A stretch of DNA of 64,000 bases, from positions 496,001-560,000 of the forward strand of contig CANLZP010000002.1 in assembly GCA_947495695.1 (NCBI GenBank), in the 5' to 3' direction. The stretch comes from an uncultured Erythrobacter sp. (GTDB lineage Bacteria > Pseudomonadota > Alphaproteobacteria > Sphingomonadales > Sphingomonadaceae). A model generated the notes under the pieces. It ran no database searches, was not told the DNA's origin, and saw only the letters and a program-made list of their open reading frames with translations. This document shows, piece by piece, positions 1 through 8,888 of the stretch (positions within the stretch are counted from its first letter, which is position 1; each line of letters begins with the position of its first letter). The position numbers and the translations under genes are program-made.

Positions 1-76
1 CCTAAATAGTAATCACATTTTCCGCTTTCAAGACATCGGTGCCGGGATCAGGCACACCCAATTTCAAGGATTTCAA
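1..76. other. Left edge, upstream of glutaredoxin
   Basis: No complete gene lies here. An AAGGA at 66-70 sits six bases before the glutaredoxin ATG and serves as its ribosome-binding site. An upstream gene may end close to the window edge, but it cannot be identified from these bases. Confidence 0.5.
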
Positions 77-340
77 ATGGCCACTCCAAAGGTAGATATC
101 TACACCAAATTCGGCTGCGGTTTCTGTTATCGTGCCAAGAGTTTGCTGGAGAATAAGGGCGTTGAATATCAAGAATTTGATATCACCATGGGCGGCCCAA
201 AGAAGGCTGAAATGCTGGAGCGGGCTCCTGGAGCGCGGACAGTCCCGCAAATCTTTATCGGTGATACCTACGTTGGCGGATCGGACGAACTGGCCGCGCT
301 GGAATCGGCCGGCAAGCTCGACGCATTGTTAGCGGCCTGA
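77..340 (+). CDS. grxC: Glutaredoxin 3 (GrxC)
   Basis: This small cytosolic thiol-disulfide oxidoreductase uses glutathione to reduce protein disulfides and ribonucleotide reductase. The 87-residue product is a complete single thioredoxin-fold domain. It has the dithiol active site CGFC near residues 14-17, the cis-proline motif TVPQIFI near residues 55-61, and the glutathione-binding GGSDEL at about 67-72. Length and motifs fit bacterial GrxC. The ATG has AAGGA six bases upstream. The nitrilase-family gene begins 3 bases after the stop, so the two are probably cotranscribed; the pair followed by a DUF1178 gene is familiar in alphaproteobacteria. Confidence 0.95.
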   Translation: MATPKVDIYTKFGCGFCYRAKSLLENKGVEYQEFDITMGGPKKAEMLERAPGARTVPQIFIGDTYVGGSDELAALESAGKLDALLAA

Positions 341-343
341 CAC

Positions 344-1162
344 ATGCGCATCGCGATCCTCCAGATGACCAGCGGGATCGACCCTGCCGCCAATGCCGAG
401 ACAATCGTGAAGGCAGTCGCAGAGGCAAAGCAGGGCGGGGCGCAGATCCTGTTCACGCCAGAGATGGCAGGTATGCTGGATCGCAATCGCAAACGGGCGG
501 CGCCCAAAATTGCCTTTCAGGATGAAGATCTGGTGCTGCGAGCTGTCCAGGCCACAGCGCGGGAAAACGGTATTTACGTCGCGCTCGGTTCACTGCCGTT
601 GAAGCAGCCCGATGATGACCGTTGGGTCAATCGCAGCTTTTTGATAGACGCATCGGGCAACGTGGCAGCGCAATACGACAAGATGCATATGTTCGACGTC
701 GCCTTGGCAACGGGTGAAACGTGGCGCGAATCCGCCGCCTATGCGCCCGGCGACAAGGTGGTAACTGTCGATGACACTCCATTGGGCAGACTGGGATTGG
801 CTGTGTGTTACGACATGCGTTTCCCGGCTTTGTTTGAGGCCCTAGGACGCGCGCAATGCGACGCAATTTCTGTCCCGGCAGCTTTCACAGTCCCGACAGG
901 GCAGGACCATTGGCACGTCCTGCTGCGTGCACGAGCGATCGAGGCAAGCGCCTTTGTCATTGCTGCTGCGCAGGTGGGCATCCATGAAGATGGACGCGAG
1001 ACCTATGGGCATTCCTTGGTCATCGACCCTTGGGGTGAGATTGTGCTGGATATGGGGGGCGAGGGCGCGGGTCTGGGATTCTGTGATCTCAATCTTGGCA
1101 GGATCGATGAAGTAAGGACGCAATTGCCAAGTCTTGCCAATCGGCGCTCAATGCCCAATTAG
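344..1162 (+). CDS. Carbon-nitrogen hydrolase, Nit2/omega-amidase-like
   Basis: A 272-residue member of the nitrilase superfamily, which hydrolyses non-peptide C-N bonds. The catalytic triad is visible: Glu40 in FTPEM, Lys113 in YDKMHMFDV, and Cys155 in AVCYDMRFP. The DKMHMFDV and CYDMRFP motifs resemble the NIT1/NIT2 (deaminated-glutathione amidase or omega-amidase) branch rather than true nitrilases. The likely job is metabolite repair in the cytosol, perhaps of deaminated glutathione, which would suit its place directly after glutaredoxin. That substrate is inference. The gene starts 3 bases after grxC and is followed at once by the DUF1178 gene. Confidence 0.9.
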   Translation: MRIAILQMTSGIDPAANAETIVKAVAEAKQGGAQILFTPEMAGMLDRNRKRAAPKIAFQDEDLVLRAVQATARENGIYVALGSLPLKQPDDDRWVNRSFLIDASGNVAAQYDKMHMFDVALATGETWRESAAYAPGDKVVTVDDTPLGRLGLAVCYDMRFPALFEALGRAQCDAISVPAAFTVPTGQDHWHVLLRARAIEASAFVIAAAQVGIHEDGRETYGHSLVIDPWGEIVLDMGGEGAGLGFCDLNLGRIDEVRTQLPSLANRRSMPN

Positions 1163-1170
1163 GCCAACTG

Positions 1171-1644
1171 ATGATTGTTTATGATCTCTCCTGTCAGGAT
1201 GGCCACCGCTTTGAAGGCTGGTTTGGTTCATCCGATGACTTTTCTGATCAACGCGATCGCGGGTTGGTATCGTGTCCGCATTGTGGCTCAAGCGACGTGC
1301 GCAAAGCACCAATGGCACCGGCGGTCCCTGCAAAGGGCAACACCCGCAGCGACGATACCGCTCCTCATACTAACAGCGCGCAGCCAGTGGCAAACCAACC
1401 CATGCCTGCCGAGGTGCAAAAGGCGCTGGCCGAACTCGCCAAAGCTCAAGATAAAGCCTTGAAGAAGAGCACTTGGGTGGGCGACAAATTTGCCGAGAAA
1501 TCGCGCGAGATGCATTACGGCGAAGCGGATGAGAAGCCCATCCATGGTCAAGCCAGCCCAGAACAGGCTAAGGAATTGATCGACGAGGGCATTGCCGTTG
1601 CGCCGCTGCCTTTTCCTGTTGCACCACCTGAAAAATTGAACTGA
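1171..1644 (+). CDS. DUF1178 family protein with zinc-ribbon-like motif
   Basis: A 157-residue protein of a conserved alpha/betaproteobacterial family of unknown function. The N-terminus MIVYDLSC is followed by a CPHC motif at about residues 35-38; with Cys8 and His12 these could bind a metal. The middle is low-complexity (Ala, Pro, Thr, Asn) and the C-terminal half is helical and charged, ending in a Pro-rich IAVAPLPFPVAPP segment. The gene follows the amidase by 8 bases and is likely in its operon. No function can be assigned. Confidence 0.85.
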   Translation: MIVYDLSCQDGHRFEGWFGSSDDFSDQRDRGLVSCPHCGSSDVRKAPMAPAVPAKGNTRSDDTAPHTNSAQPVANQPMPAEVQKALAELAKAQDKALKKSTWVGDKFAEKSREMHYGEADEKPIHGQASPEQAKELIDEGIAVAPLPFPVAPPEKLN

Positions 1645-1681
1645 TTGCAACCGCAGGCCGGTCTGACTAAACGGACCGCAC

Positions 1682-1758
1682 GCGCCCGTAGCTCAGGTGG
1701 ATAGAGCATCAGATTCCTAATCTGGGGGCCACAGGTTCGAATCCTGTCGGGCGCACCA
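1682..1758 (+). tRNA. tRNA-Arg (anticodon CCU)
   Basis: The cloverleaf is complete. The acceptor stem GCGCCCG (1682-1688) pairs with CGGGCGC (1748-1754). The D-arm is TAGCTCAGGTGGATAGAGCA. The anticodon loop TTCCTAA holds CCT at 1716-1718. The T-arm contains GGTTCGAATCC. The discriminator A and an encoded CCA follow at 1755-1758. It reads the rare AGG codon. The next gene, on the other strand, ends 7 bases downstream. Confidence 0.95.
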
Positions 1759-1765
1759 CTTTTGC

Positions 1766-2680
1766 TTAGCCCAGAAAACCTGCTGCCTTTGCGGCATCAA
1801 TTACGCCTTGAGCCAATTCCCGCGGGCGGTCTTCCTGGCAAAAGTGGCCGCAACCGCTCAAAATTTCATGAGGCTGACCCTTAGCGCCGGCAATCTTGCT
1901 CGAGAGAGTTTCGCCGAGGCCTCCGGTTACAGGGTCATCGGCCCCGAACAACGTAAGGAACGGTTTGTCAAAGGCGGCAAGACCTTCCCAGGCAGCTTCA
2001 TTGTCCGAGATGCCTGCCATTCCGTCTTCAACGGGCACCAGTTGCGGAAATGCGCGGGCACCTGCTTTATTGCGCTCATCCGGGAACGGTGCATCATAGG
2101 CAGCAATCTCCGCTTCGCTGCGATCAGTAAACGTGGCGCGCTGAAGCAGATCACCGATCATAAAGTCAGGCGATGACTTGGCGAATTCGCGCCAAGCCAA
2201 AAATGCTGGCGAGGGTGTCCCACCGGTTGGCAGAAACGTATTGCTGGCCACCACGCATGCGAACTGGTCTGGATTGTTGCCCACCATCCGCAGGCCCAGC
2301 AAACCACCCCAATCCTGACAGAACAAAGCTACGGGCTGAGGCACCACTTGCGCGCGCCATTGCTCCAACCAATCGACATGCCTGGCATAGGTGTAGAAGC
2401 CTTGATCATCGGGTTTGTCGCTTTTACCAAAGCCGATCAGATCGGGCGCCAGACAACGAAACCCAGCGTCGACCAAAACGGGGATCATCTTGCGGTACAG
2501 AAATGACCAGCTGGGTTCCCCATGAAACAGCAGCACGGGAGGGGCGTCTGTCGGCCCTTCATCCAGATAATGCATTCTGCCAGAATGTCCTTCGCCCAAA
2601 TCAATCGTCACCCAATTTTCCGCAAAGGGGTAGTCGGGCAGATCGGCAAACCGGGCGGGATCGTATGACAGTATTTCCAT
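1766..2680 (-). CDS. dhlA-like: Haloalkane dehalogenase, subfamily I type
   Basis: A 304-residue alpha/beta-hydrolase predicted to cleave carbon-halogen bonds by an SN2 attack of Asp. The oxyanion motif HGEPSW is at residues 53-58. The nucleophile elbow CQDWGG gives Asp123, followed by the halide-stabilising Trp124. The catalytic acid is probably Asp249 in GADDP and the base is His279 in GCGHF. An acid after strand beta-7, plus HGEPxW and QDWGG, matches subfamily I (DhlA, DmbB). Halide specificity and natural substrate cannot be read from sequence, and some relatives act on other esters or epoxides. The ATG is preceded by AAGGA. The gene stands alone between tRNA-Arg and the MscS gene. Confidence 0.85.
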   Translation of the reverse strand: MEILSYDPARFADLPDYPFAENWVTIDLGEGHSGRMHYLDEGPTDAPPVLLFHGEPSWSFLYRKMIPVLVDAGFRCLAPDLIGFGKSDKPDDQGFYTYARHVDWLEQWRAQVVPQPVALFCQDWGGLLGLRMVGNNPDQFACVVASNTFLPTGGTPSPAFLAWREFAKSSPDFMIGDLLQRATFTDRSEAEIAAYDAPFPDERNKAGARAFPQLVPVEDGMAGISDNEAAWEGLAAFDKPFLTLFGADDPVTGGLGETLSSKIAGAKGQPHEILSGCGHFCQEDRPRELAQGVIDAAKAAGFLG

Positions 2681-2721
2681 GGGGTTCCTTTGGGTTGGAG
2701 ACGCCTTAGCGCGCGTTCAAT

Positions 2722-3579
2722 TTACTCGGCCAGCTGGTCACCCAGCGGTACGTTCTGTTTGAAAGTGTGCGTGACATAGGGGAAGGGGATCTCAATTCCG
2801 GCATCATCCAATGCGGATTTGATGGCTCTGATGGCCTTGTCCTTGGTTTCCCAACCAGCGCGGTTGCTTGATCCTGCCCACCAGCGCACTAAAAAATCGA
2901 CCGAGCTAGAATTGAATTCTTGCGCGAAGACATCCACCCCTTTGTCGGTTTCAATATCGTCGAGCGCTTCGACAGCTGCACGAATAACCTTCGCAGCATG
3001 ATCCAGCTCGGTGTCATATGACACGCCAATCACCACGCTGTGGCGGCGCTTTGGTTCATCAGTGATGATCTCCACCGGGTTCTTGAACAGGATTGAATTG
3101 GGAACGACCGTCAGTTCACCCGACAGCTTGCGCACATGGGTTTCACGCAGATTGATATGTTCAACCTTACCTTCGATGCCCTCGCACTCGATGATATCTC
3201 CGATGCGCATTTTCTCGCGCAGCATGATCAAAATCCCGGCGAAGAAATTTTCGAAGATGTCCTGAAATGCAAAACCGATTGCGACCGCACCAATACCAAG
3301 ACCAGCAATCATGCTGGTAAAGGTCAGGTCCGGGAATACGATGATGGCACAGATGAATATGCCGATCAGCCATACCGCCAGCTTGACCATAGTCTCTGTC
3401 AGATTGCGCAATGACGGCCGAAGTTCAGTTTTGCCAACCAGTTTGTCAGTAATCTTCACCGCAAAACTTGCGATGATGCCGGTGATCATCAGCAAGATGA
3501 GCGCGATCACGATGCCGGGAATGGCTTCCCCGATGCTGTAGACCATGGAATTGATTTGATTGTTAATCGTATTGAACAT
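2722..3579 (-). CDS. MscS family mechanosensitive ion channel
   Basis: A 285-residue small-conductance mechanosensitive channel that releases solutes on hypo-osmotic shock. Three N-terminal membrane segments lie at about residues 15-38, 65-84 and 95-125. The last is the Gly/Ala-rich pore helix (MIAGLGIGAVAIGFAFQ), followed by the beta domain and a cytoplasmic alpha/beta domain. The ATG at 3579 is preferred because GAGGGA precedes it by about 12 bases; the reading frame extends 28 codons further upstream without family-like sequence. Length fits MscS of E. coli (286 residues). Confidence 0.9.
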   Translation of the reverse strand: MFNTINNQINSMVYSIGEAIPGIVIALILLMITGIIASFAVKITDKLVGKTELRPSLRNLTETMVKLAVWLIGIFICAIIVFPDLTFTSMIAGLGIGAVAIGFAFQDIFENFFAGILIMLREKMRIGDIIECEGIEGKVEHINLRETHVRKLSGELTVVPNSILFKNPVEIITDEPKRRHSVVIGVSYDTELDHAAKVIRAAVEALDDIETDKGVDVFAQEFNSSSVDFLVRWWAGSSNRAGWETKDKAIRAIKSALDDAGIEIPFPYVTHTFKQNVPLGDQLAE

Positions 3580-3760
3580 TGATGGTTGGTTCCCTCTTTC
3601 ACCAGTCAACGACCGAACTGCACGAGTGTTCCGATTTGCCGAGCAGACCCGAGGCACGTCCATTCTATCAAGTTAAGCAGGTAGACAGATATGTGTGTGT
3701 TGGGCAAGCACGCGGGCAAGGGCTATCCGCTCGCACTTATTTATCAAGGCTGACATCAGA

Positions 3761-4933
3761 ATGCATGACTCCGAGGAAATTGCCGAAATCCGCCGCGCGG
3801 TGCGAGCATTGTGTGATGAATTCCCCGGCGAATATTGGCGCGATGCGGATCGTGATCGGAGATACCCGGCAGAATTTGTCGACGCTTTGACAAGGTCTGG
3901 TTTCTTGGCCGCGCTTATCCCGGAAGAATTTGGTGGCAGCGGATTGAAGCTGGATGCAGCCGCCGCAATCATGGAAGAAATTCAAGCATCGGGCTGCAAT
4001 GGCGGCGCGGCACATGCGCAGATGTACATCATGAACACGCTGCTTCGCTATGGCAGCGATGCTCAAAAGGCGGAGTATCTGCCCAAGATTGCCAGCGGTG
4101 AACTGAGGTTGCAGGCGTTTGGTGTGTCAGAGCCAACCAGCGGAACCGATACGCTGTCACTGAAGACACGCGCCGTCCGGGACGGAGATGATTACGTCGT
4201 CAATGGCCAGAAGATCTGGACCAGCAGAGCGGAACATTCCGATCTGATGTTGCTTCTGGCGCGCACCACACCGCGCGAAGAGGTGGAGAAAAAGACCGAG
4301 GGGCTTTCAATATTTCTGGTCGATATGCGCGAAGTCGCTGGGGCAAATTCCACGCGCGGCGGCATGACGATCAAGCCCATCCGGACAATGATGAACCATT
4401 CCTCATGCGAAGTGTTTTTTGATGACATGCGCATTCCCGCCAGTTCCTTGATCGGGGAAGAGGGCAAGGGTTTTCGCTATATTCTGTCAGGCATGAATGC
4501 AGAGCGTGTGTTGATTGCCGCAGAATGCATCGGCGATGCCAAATGGTTCATCGAAAAGGCCAGCGCATACGCCAAGGAACGGCAGGTCTTTAACAGGCCG
4601 ATTGGCCAGAACCAGGGCATCCAGTTCCCCATCGCCAGATCCTACGCACAAATGCGCGCGGCCGAGCTGATGGTTTATCATGCGGCTGAGGTTTACGATC
4701 AGGGCGGCAATGCCGGTGAGGAAGCCAATATGGCGAAATTGCTGGCATCGGAGGCGAGTTGGGCTGCGGCAGATATGTGCGTGCAGACCTTTGGCGGCTT
4801 TGGCTTTGCCGAAGAATACGATGTCGAACGCAAATTCCGCGAGGCACGGTTGTATACAGTGGCGCCGATCTCGACGAATTTGATACTGTCATATTTGTCG
4901 GAACATATACTCGGTCTGCCGCGATCTTACTGA
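3761..4933 (+). CDS. Acyl-CoA dehydrogenase family protein
   Basis: A 390-residue FAD-dependent enzyme predicted to oxidise an acyl-CoA to its 2,3-enoyl-CoA. It has the N-terminal helical domain (PEEFGG), the middle beta domain (FGVSEPTSGTD, NGQKIWTS), and the C-terminal FAD-binding domain (RQVFNRPIG, QTFGGFGF). The Glu usual near the C-terminus of medium- and short-chain enzymes is missing; that stretch reads YTVAPISTN. A Glu at residue 248, in NAERVLIA, sits where isovaleryl-CoA and long-chain dehydrogenases carry their base. A branched or unusual chain substrate is therefore possible. The ATG at 3761 is preferred over an in-frame extension of 22 codons. It is monocistronic. Confidence 0.85.
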   Translation: MHDSEEIAEIRRAVRALCDEFPGEYWRDADRDRRYPAEFVDALTRSGFLAALIPEEFGGSGLKLDAAAAIMEEIQASGCNGGAAHAQMYIMNTLLRYGSDAQKAEYLPKIASGELRLQAFGVSEPTSGTDTLSLKTRAVRDGDDYVVNGQKIWTSRAEHSDLMLLLARTTPREEVEKKTEGLSIFLVDMREVAGANSTRGGMTIKPIRTMMNHSSCEVFFDDMRIPASSLIGEEGKGFRYILSGMNAERVLIAAECIGDAKWFIEKASAYAKERQVFNRPIGQNQGIQFPIARSYAQMRAAELMVYHAAEVYDQGGNAGEEANMAKLLASEASWAAADMCVQTFGGFGFAEEYDVERKFREARLYTVAPISTNLILSYLSEHILGLPRSY

Positions 4934-4985
4934 GTTTTGACACAAAGTTCTTGAAACGAACCACTAACTATGATTCTGTGCTTTT

Positions 4986-5309
4986 GTGGAGCGGAAGGGA
5001 CTCATTCAAAGACTGCCAGCAGAGCAGGTTAAGCAGGGCGCTGCATTGTTGGGGCTGCTCGCTCTAACTGTGCTTGCCATCGCTGGACCCACCGGTTTGT
5101 TAGTGTGGAGCGAGAAAGCGACCGCGCTAGAGCAACGTGAGGCCCAGATTGCGGTGCTGGTGAAACAGCGCGACGAGTTGAAGAACCGCGTCATGTTGCT
5201 GGATCCCAACAATGCTGATCCCGATATGGTTGGCGAGGAATTGCGCCGCAATTTGAACGTTGTCCATCCAGATGAAGTTGTTCTGGTTTTGCCCGAATCC
5301 GAAAATTGA
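4986..5309 (+). CDS. ftsB: FtsB/DivIC-family septum formation initiator
   Basis: A 107-residue single-pass membrane protein of the divisome, linking FtsL and FtsQ at the septum. One membrane helix spans about residues 18-42 (GAALLGLLALTVLAIAG). A coiled coil follows (KATALEQREAQIAVLVKQRDELKNRV), then the conserved NADPDMVGEELRRNLN stretch typical of DivIC/FtsB. The start is a GTG. Its position just upstream of pdhA is common in Sphingomonadales and neighbouring orders. Confidence 0.85.
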   Translation: MERKGLIQRLPAEQVKQGAALLGLLALTVLAIAGPTGLLVWSEKATALEQREAQIAVLVKQRDELKNRVMLLDPNNADPDMVGEELRRNLNVVHPDEVVLVLPESEN

Positions 5310-5405
5310 TACGCGGGACCAATCGGCCCACGTCTGAGTGTTTTCATTCCATTTCGGAAACTCTTTTCAATCTCAATAATTTCGTATGCAAGGCTCTTGC
5401 TGACG

Positions 5406-5435
5406 TTGCGTAACCCATGCGCTTGAGCCTATAGG
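5406..5435 (+). promoter_or_regulatory. Possible promoter ahead of pdhA-pdhB
   Basis: In the 177-base gap between ftsB and pdhA, TTGCGT (5406-5411) and TATAGG (5430-5435) are separated by 18 bases, giving a sigma-70-like arrangement about 45 bases before the pdhA start. The match is modest and could be chance. Confidence 0.22.
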
Positions 5436-5486
5436 CATGGTGTCTGCACTTGTTAGTGCAGGAGCCGCAATCTGAGGAATTTAGCT

Positions 5487-6578
5487 TTGGCCCAATCGCC
5501 CAAAAAGCCTGCGAAATCAAAAAAAGCATCATCGGCAAAATCTGCGCAGAGCGACGCGGAATTTGTCCTGCATTCGCTGCAAGACGCGCATGAGAAAAGC
5601 CCGCGTTACGATGCGAGCGAAGAAGAGATGATGCAGTTTTACGAGCAGATGCTGCTGATCCGCCGGTTCGAAGAAAAGGCTGGCCAGCTGTATGGGTTGG
5701 GTTTGATTGGCGGCTTTTGCCATCTTTATATCGGGCAGGAAGCGGTCGCGATTGGACTGCAAAGCGCGCTCGACAATGATCGGGACAGCGTGATCACCGG
5801 CTATCGCGACCACGGCCATATGTTGGCCTATGGGATCGATCCCAATGTCATCATGGCAGAGCTTACGGGCCGTCAGGCTGGCATTTCAAAGGGCAAGGGC
5901 GGGTCGATGCACATGTTCTCGACCGAGCATAAGTTTTACGGCGGCCATGGTATCGTGGGTGCGCAGGTTTCGCTGGGAGGCGGATTGGCGCTGGCTCACA
6001 AATATAAGGATGATGGCGGGCTGTGCCTGGCCTATTTTGGTGACGGCGCGGCCAACCAGGGCCAGGTTTATGAAACCTTTAACATGGCCAGCCTTTGGCA
6101 ATTGCCTATCGTGTTTGTGATTGAGAACAATGGTTATGCCATGGGTACCGCGGTTAAGCGCAGCTCGGCAGAAACCGAGTTCCACCGGCGCGGCACGGCA
6201 TTCCGGATTCCGGGTATGGACGTGAACGGGATGGATGTCTTGGAAGTGCGCAACGCAGCTGAAATCGCTTTCAAGCATGTGCGCGAAAACGGCGGACCCG
6301 TGCTGATCGAATGCAATACCTATCGCTATCGCGGACATTCCATGTCCGACCCTGCGAAATATCGGAGCCGTGAAGAAGTGCAGGAAAAGCGTGATCACCA
6401 CGATCCGATCGAAGGCTTGAAGAAGGCACTGATTGACGGGGGCAAGAGCGAGGCAGATTTGAAAGCCATCGATAAGGCCATTCGAGCCCGCGTGGCCGAA
6501 GCTGCTGACTTTTCCGAAAGCTCGCCCGAGCCGGAGCCTCAAGAGCTCTACACCGATGTTCTGGTGGAGAATTACTGA
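5487..6578 (+). CDS. pdhA: Pyruvate dehydrogenase E1 component, alpha subunit
   Basis: A 363-residue subunit of the thiamine-diphosphate E1 that decarboxylates pyruvate and acetylates the lipoyl groups of E2. The thiamine-diphosphate motif runs from GDG at 185-187 to NN at 214-215. The phosphorylation-loop region [11 protein letters not shown] of the mitochondrial homologue is conserved near residue 290. The first 25 residues are a Lys/Ala/Ser-rich tail. The start is a TTG with GAGGA 8 bases upstream; no ATG fits. The stop overlaps the pdhB ATG (TGATG), so the two subunits are translationally coupled. Confidence 0.96.
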   Translation: MAQSPKKPAKSKKASSAKSAQSDAEFVLHSLQDAHEKSPRYDASEEEMMQFYEQMLLIRRFEEKAGQLYGLGLIGGFCHLYIGQEAVAIGLQSALDNDRDSVITGYRDHGHMLAYGIDPNVIMAELTGRQAGISKGKGGSMHMFSTEHKFYGGHGIVGAQVSLGGGLALAHKYKDDGGLCLAYFGDGAANQGQVYETFNMASLWQLPIVFVIENNGYAMGTAVKRSSAETEFHRRGTAFRIPGMDVNGMDVLEVRNAAEIAFKHVRENGGPVLIECNTYRYRGHSMSDPAKYRSREEVQEKRDHHDPIEGLKKALIDGGKSEADLKAIDKAIRARVAEAADFSESSPEPEPQELYTDVLVENY

Positions 6579-7978
6579 TGGCTGTCGAACTGAAGATGCC
6601 CGCGCTTTCTCCAACTATGGAAGAAGGCACACTGGCCAAATGGCTCAAGCAAGAAGGCGATTTGGTGCAGCCGGGCGACATCATTGCCGAGATCGAAACG
6701 GACAAGGCCACGATGGAATTTGAAGCCATCGATGAAGGTACCTTGGGCAAAATTATGGTCGAAGAAGGCACCGAAAATATCGCGGTTGGCACGGTAATCG
6801 CCATGCTGATGGGCGAGGGTGAAGAGGCCGATGACGTGCCAGCCCCGGCGGCTGCGGCAGAAGAAAATGCCACCAGTGATCCGGCGCCGGGAGAGGGCAA
6901 GGATGTTGGTCGTGATGAACCAGGCGGGATAAGCGTTCCAGAAAAGCCCCAATCCCAACCGAAATCCGATCCTACCATCCCTGAAGGAACCTCTTTCACC
7001 AGCACCAGCGTGCGCGAAGCATTGCGCGACGGCATGGCCGAAGAAATGCGCCGCGATGACCGCGTGTTTGTTATGGGTGAGGAAGTCGCCGAATATCAGG
7101 GCGCGTATAAAGTGACCCAAGGGCTCCTCGACGAGTTCGGCCCCAAACGCGTTATTGATACGCCGATTACCGAATATGGTTTTGCCGGCATTGGTACCGG
7201 TGCTGCGATGGGCGGATTGCGTCCCATCGTTGAATTCATGACGTTCAATTTCGCCATGCAGGCGATTGACCACATCATCAATTCAGCGGCCAAGACCAAT
7301 TATATGTCGGGCGGCCAAATGCGCTGTCCCGTTGTTTTCCGCGGCCCCAATGGCGCGGCAAGCCGCGTGGGCGCTCAACACAGCCAGAATTATGGTCCAT
7401 GGTACGCCAGCGTCCCGGGATTGGTCGTGATTGCGCCCTATGACGCCGCTGATGCCAAGGGATTGATGAAGGCCGCCATCCGGTCAGAAGATCCGGTGGT
7501 GTTCCTAGAAAACGAGCTGGTTTATGGACGCAGCTTCGATGTGCCTGACTTGGATGACCACGTTTTGCCAATCGGCAAGGCCCGGATCATGCGAGAAGGC
7601 TCTGACGTTACGATTGTGAGCTATTCAATTGGCGTCGGTCTGTCGCTGGAAGCAGCGGACGAATTGGCTGGGCAAGGCATCGATGCAGAAGTCATCGATT
7701 TGCGCACTTTGCGACCACTGGACACGCAGACCATTCTGGACAGCCTGGCAAAGACCAATCGACTGGTCATTGCAGAAGAAGGCTGGCCGGTTTGCTCAAT
7801 CGCATCCGAAGTGATCGCCGTTTGTATGGAACAAGGCTTTGACCATTTGGACGCACCTGTACTGCGGGTGTGCAATGAAGATGTGCCGTTGCCCTATGCC
7901 GCCAATCTAGAAAAGATCGCGCTGATTGACGCGCCCCGAATTGTCGAGGCGGTCAAGAAGGTCTGCTACAAGGATTGA
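6578..7978 (+). CDS. pdhB: Pyruvate dehydrogenase E1 beta subunit with N-terminal lipoyl domain
   Basis: A 466-residue fusion of a biotinyl-lipoyl domain (about 1-80, lipoyl Lys43 in ETDKATMEF), an acidic/Ala-Pro-rich linker (about 81-145), and the E1 beta transketolase-like domain (about 146-466; [39 protein letters not shown]). Lipoylated E1 beta is known in several alphaproteobacteria. The lipoyl domain closely resembles that of PdhC encoded at 46-48 kb (both begin with [17 protein letters not shown]), suggesting domain transfer between the two genes. LipA (22.2 kb) should supply the cofactor. It overlaps pdhA by one base. Confidence 0.96.
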   Translation: MAVELKMPALSPTMEEGTLAKWLKQEGDLVQPGDIIAEIETDKATMEFEAIDEGTLGKIMVEEGTENIAVGTVIAMLMGEGEEADDVPAPAAAAEENATSDPAPGEGKDVGRDEPGGISVPEKPQSQPKSDPTIPEGTSFTSTSVREALRDGMAEEMRRDDRVFVMGEEVAEYQGAYKVTQGLLDEFGPKRVIDTPITEYGFAGIGTGAAMGGLRPIVEFMTFNFAMQAIDHIINSAAKTNYMSGGQMRCPVVFRGPNGAASRVGAQHSQNYGPWYASVPGLVVIAPYDAADAKGLMKAAIRSEDPVVFLENELVYGRSFDVPDLDDHVLPIGKARIMREGSDVTIVSYSIGVGLSLEAADELAGQGIDAEVIDLRTLRPLDTQTILDSLAKTNRLVIAEEGWPVCSIASEVIAVCMEQGFDHLDAPVLRVCNEDVPLPYAANLEKIALIDAPRIVEAVKKVCYKD

Positions 7979-7995
7979 TGCCCGGGCGCGAAGGC

Positions 7996-8430
7996 TCACT
8001 CGTCGATCAGGAAGATCGGCCGTTCAAACCTCAGCTCTTGTGATGCAAATTCGAATAAGGGCAAAACGTTTGGCGGCGTGTAGGTGAGGGTGAGCGTTTT
8101 CTCGAACGCACCATCAACCCGTTGGGTGCCAGCATCAACCACGGTTGCCGTGAACGAATCTTGCAGCAGATAGGGCGCACCTTCGCCAATCGTCTCCGCC
8201 TGGTTCTTGATGGTGGTGTTGGTGACCTCGTTCTTCTTCATATATTCGACCACCGCATAGCGCGCCGTGTCAGAGGCAATGCCGCGCAACGCGTTTTGCG
8301 CCTGCATGCTCAGGCCAACTTGCAACACGCCCAGCATCATACCGATGATGGCTGGTGCCAGAACAGCGAACTCGATGATTGTCGTACCCGACGTATCGTC
8401 GCGCAGAGAAATGAAAAGTCGTTTGATCAT
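7996..8430 (-). CDS. TadE-family pilus-assembly-like protein
   Basis: A 144-residue protein with the TadE N-terminal signature: a short basic segment, then GTTIIEFAVLAPAIIGMMLG, one membrane helix with a Glu as in pseudopilins. The remainder is an extracytoplasmic domain. TadE proteins are minor pseudopilins of the Tad/Flp system that may be cleaved by TadV. It is the last of three overlapping genes; its ATG shares ATGA with the stop of the preceding gene. No tad ATPase, secretin or flp gene is in the window. Confidence 0.8.
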   Translation of the reverse strand: MIKRLFISLRDDTSGTTIIEFAVLAPAIIGMMLGVLQVGLSMQAQNALRGIASDTARYAVVEYMKKNEVTNTTIKNQAETIGEGAPYLLQDSFTATVVDAGTQRVDGAFEKTLTLTYTPPNVLPLFEFASQELRFERPIFLIDE

Positions 8431-8888
8431 GCGATCTGAACCCTTCTGGTGATGTTGTAATCGACCGGGCCGCCCACGCCAAAGCTCGACCAGACGGGGG
8501 TGTAGGTATCCCGCATATTAATCTCGACATATTCGGAGATCACGGCCGAGGTGGCACAACTGGTCGAATCGGCAATCAAGTCAGCGTCAGAATTGCAGCG
8601 AAAACGCTGGGTTAATGTCACCTTGTCCGCTGCTAGACCGGTTGAGGTTTCAATAATCGCCTCCAGCGCATTGCGCTCGCTGGCTTCATCCGGCACGCGG
8701 GCTAGGGTGACTGCAACAGCCTCCGCAGCAGCAGCCTGCATCTCGTTGTGACGCGAGACAATCATGCTCACCTCGAAACCGCCCATAGCCATGACTGCTA
8801 GGACTGGAACAACAAAGGCTGTCTCAATAACAACGGCGCCCCTGTCGTCACGACCGAGCTTGCGCAATTTGGCAAATAGAGTGCTCAT
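8427..8888 (-). CDS. TadE/TadG-family pilus-assembly-like protein
   Basis: A 153-residue protein with a basic N-terminus and a membrane helix of TadE type (GAVVIETAFVVPVLAVMAMG, Glu in the +5-like position). The extracytoplasmic part contains two Cys (FRCNSDAD, TSCATS) that could form a disulfide. It overlaps both neighbours by four bases (ATGA at each junction), so the three genes are translated together. It is probably a minor pseudopilin or membrane-anchored surface protein. Confidence 0.78.
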   Translation of the reverse strand: MSTLFAKLRKLGRDDRGAVVIETAFVVPVLAVMAMGGFEVSMIVSRHNEMQAAAAEAVAVTLARVPDEASERNALEAIIETSTGLAADKVTLTQRFRCNSDADLIADSTSCATSAVISEYVEINMRDTYTPVWSSFGVGGPVDYNITRRVQIA

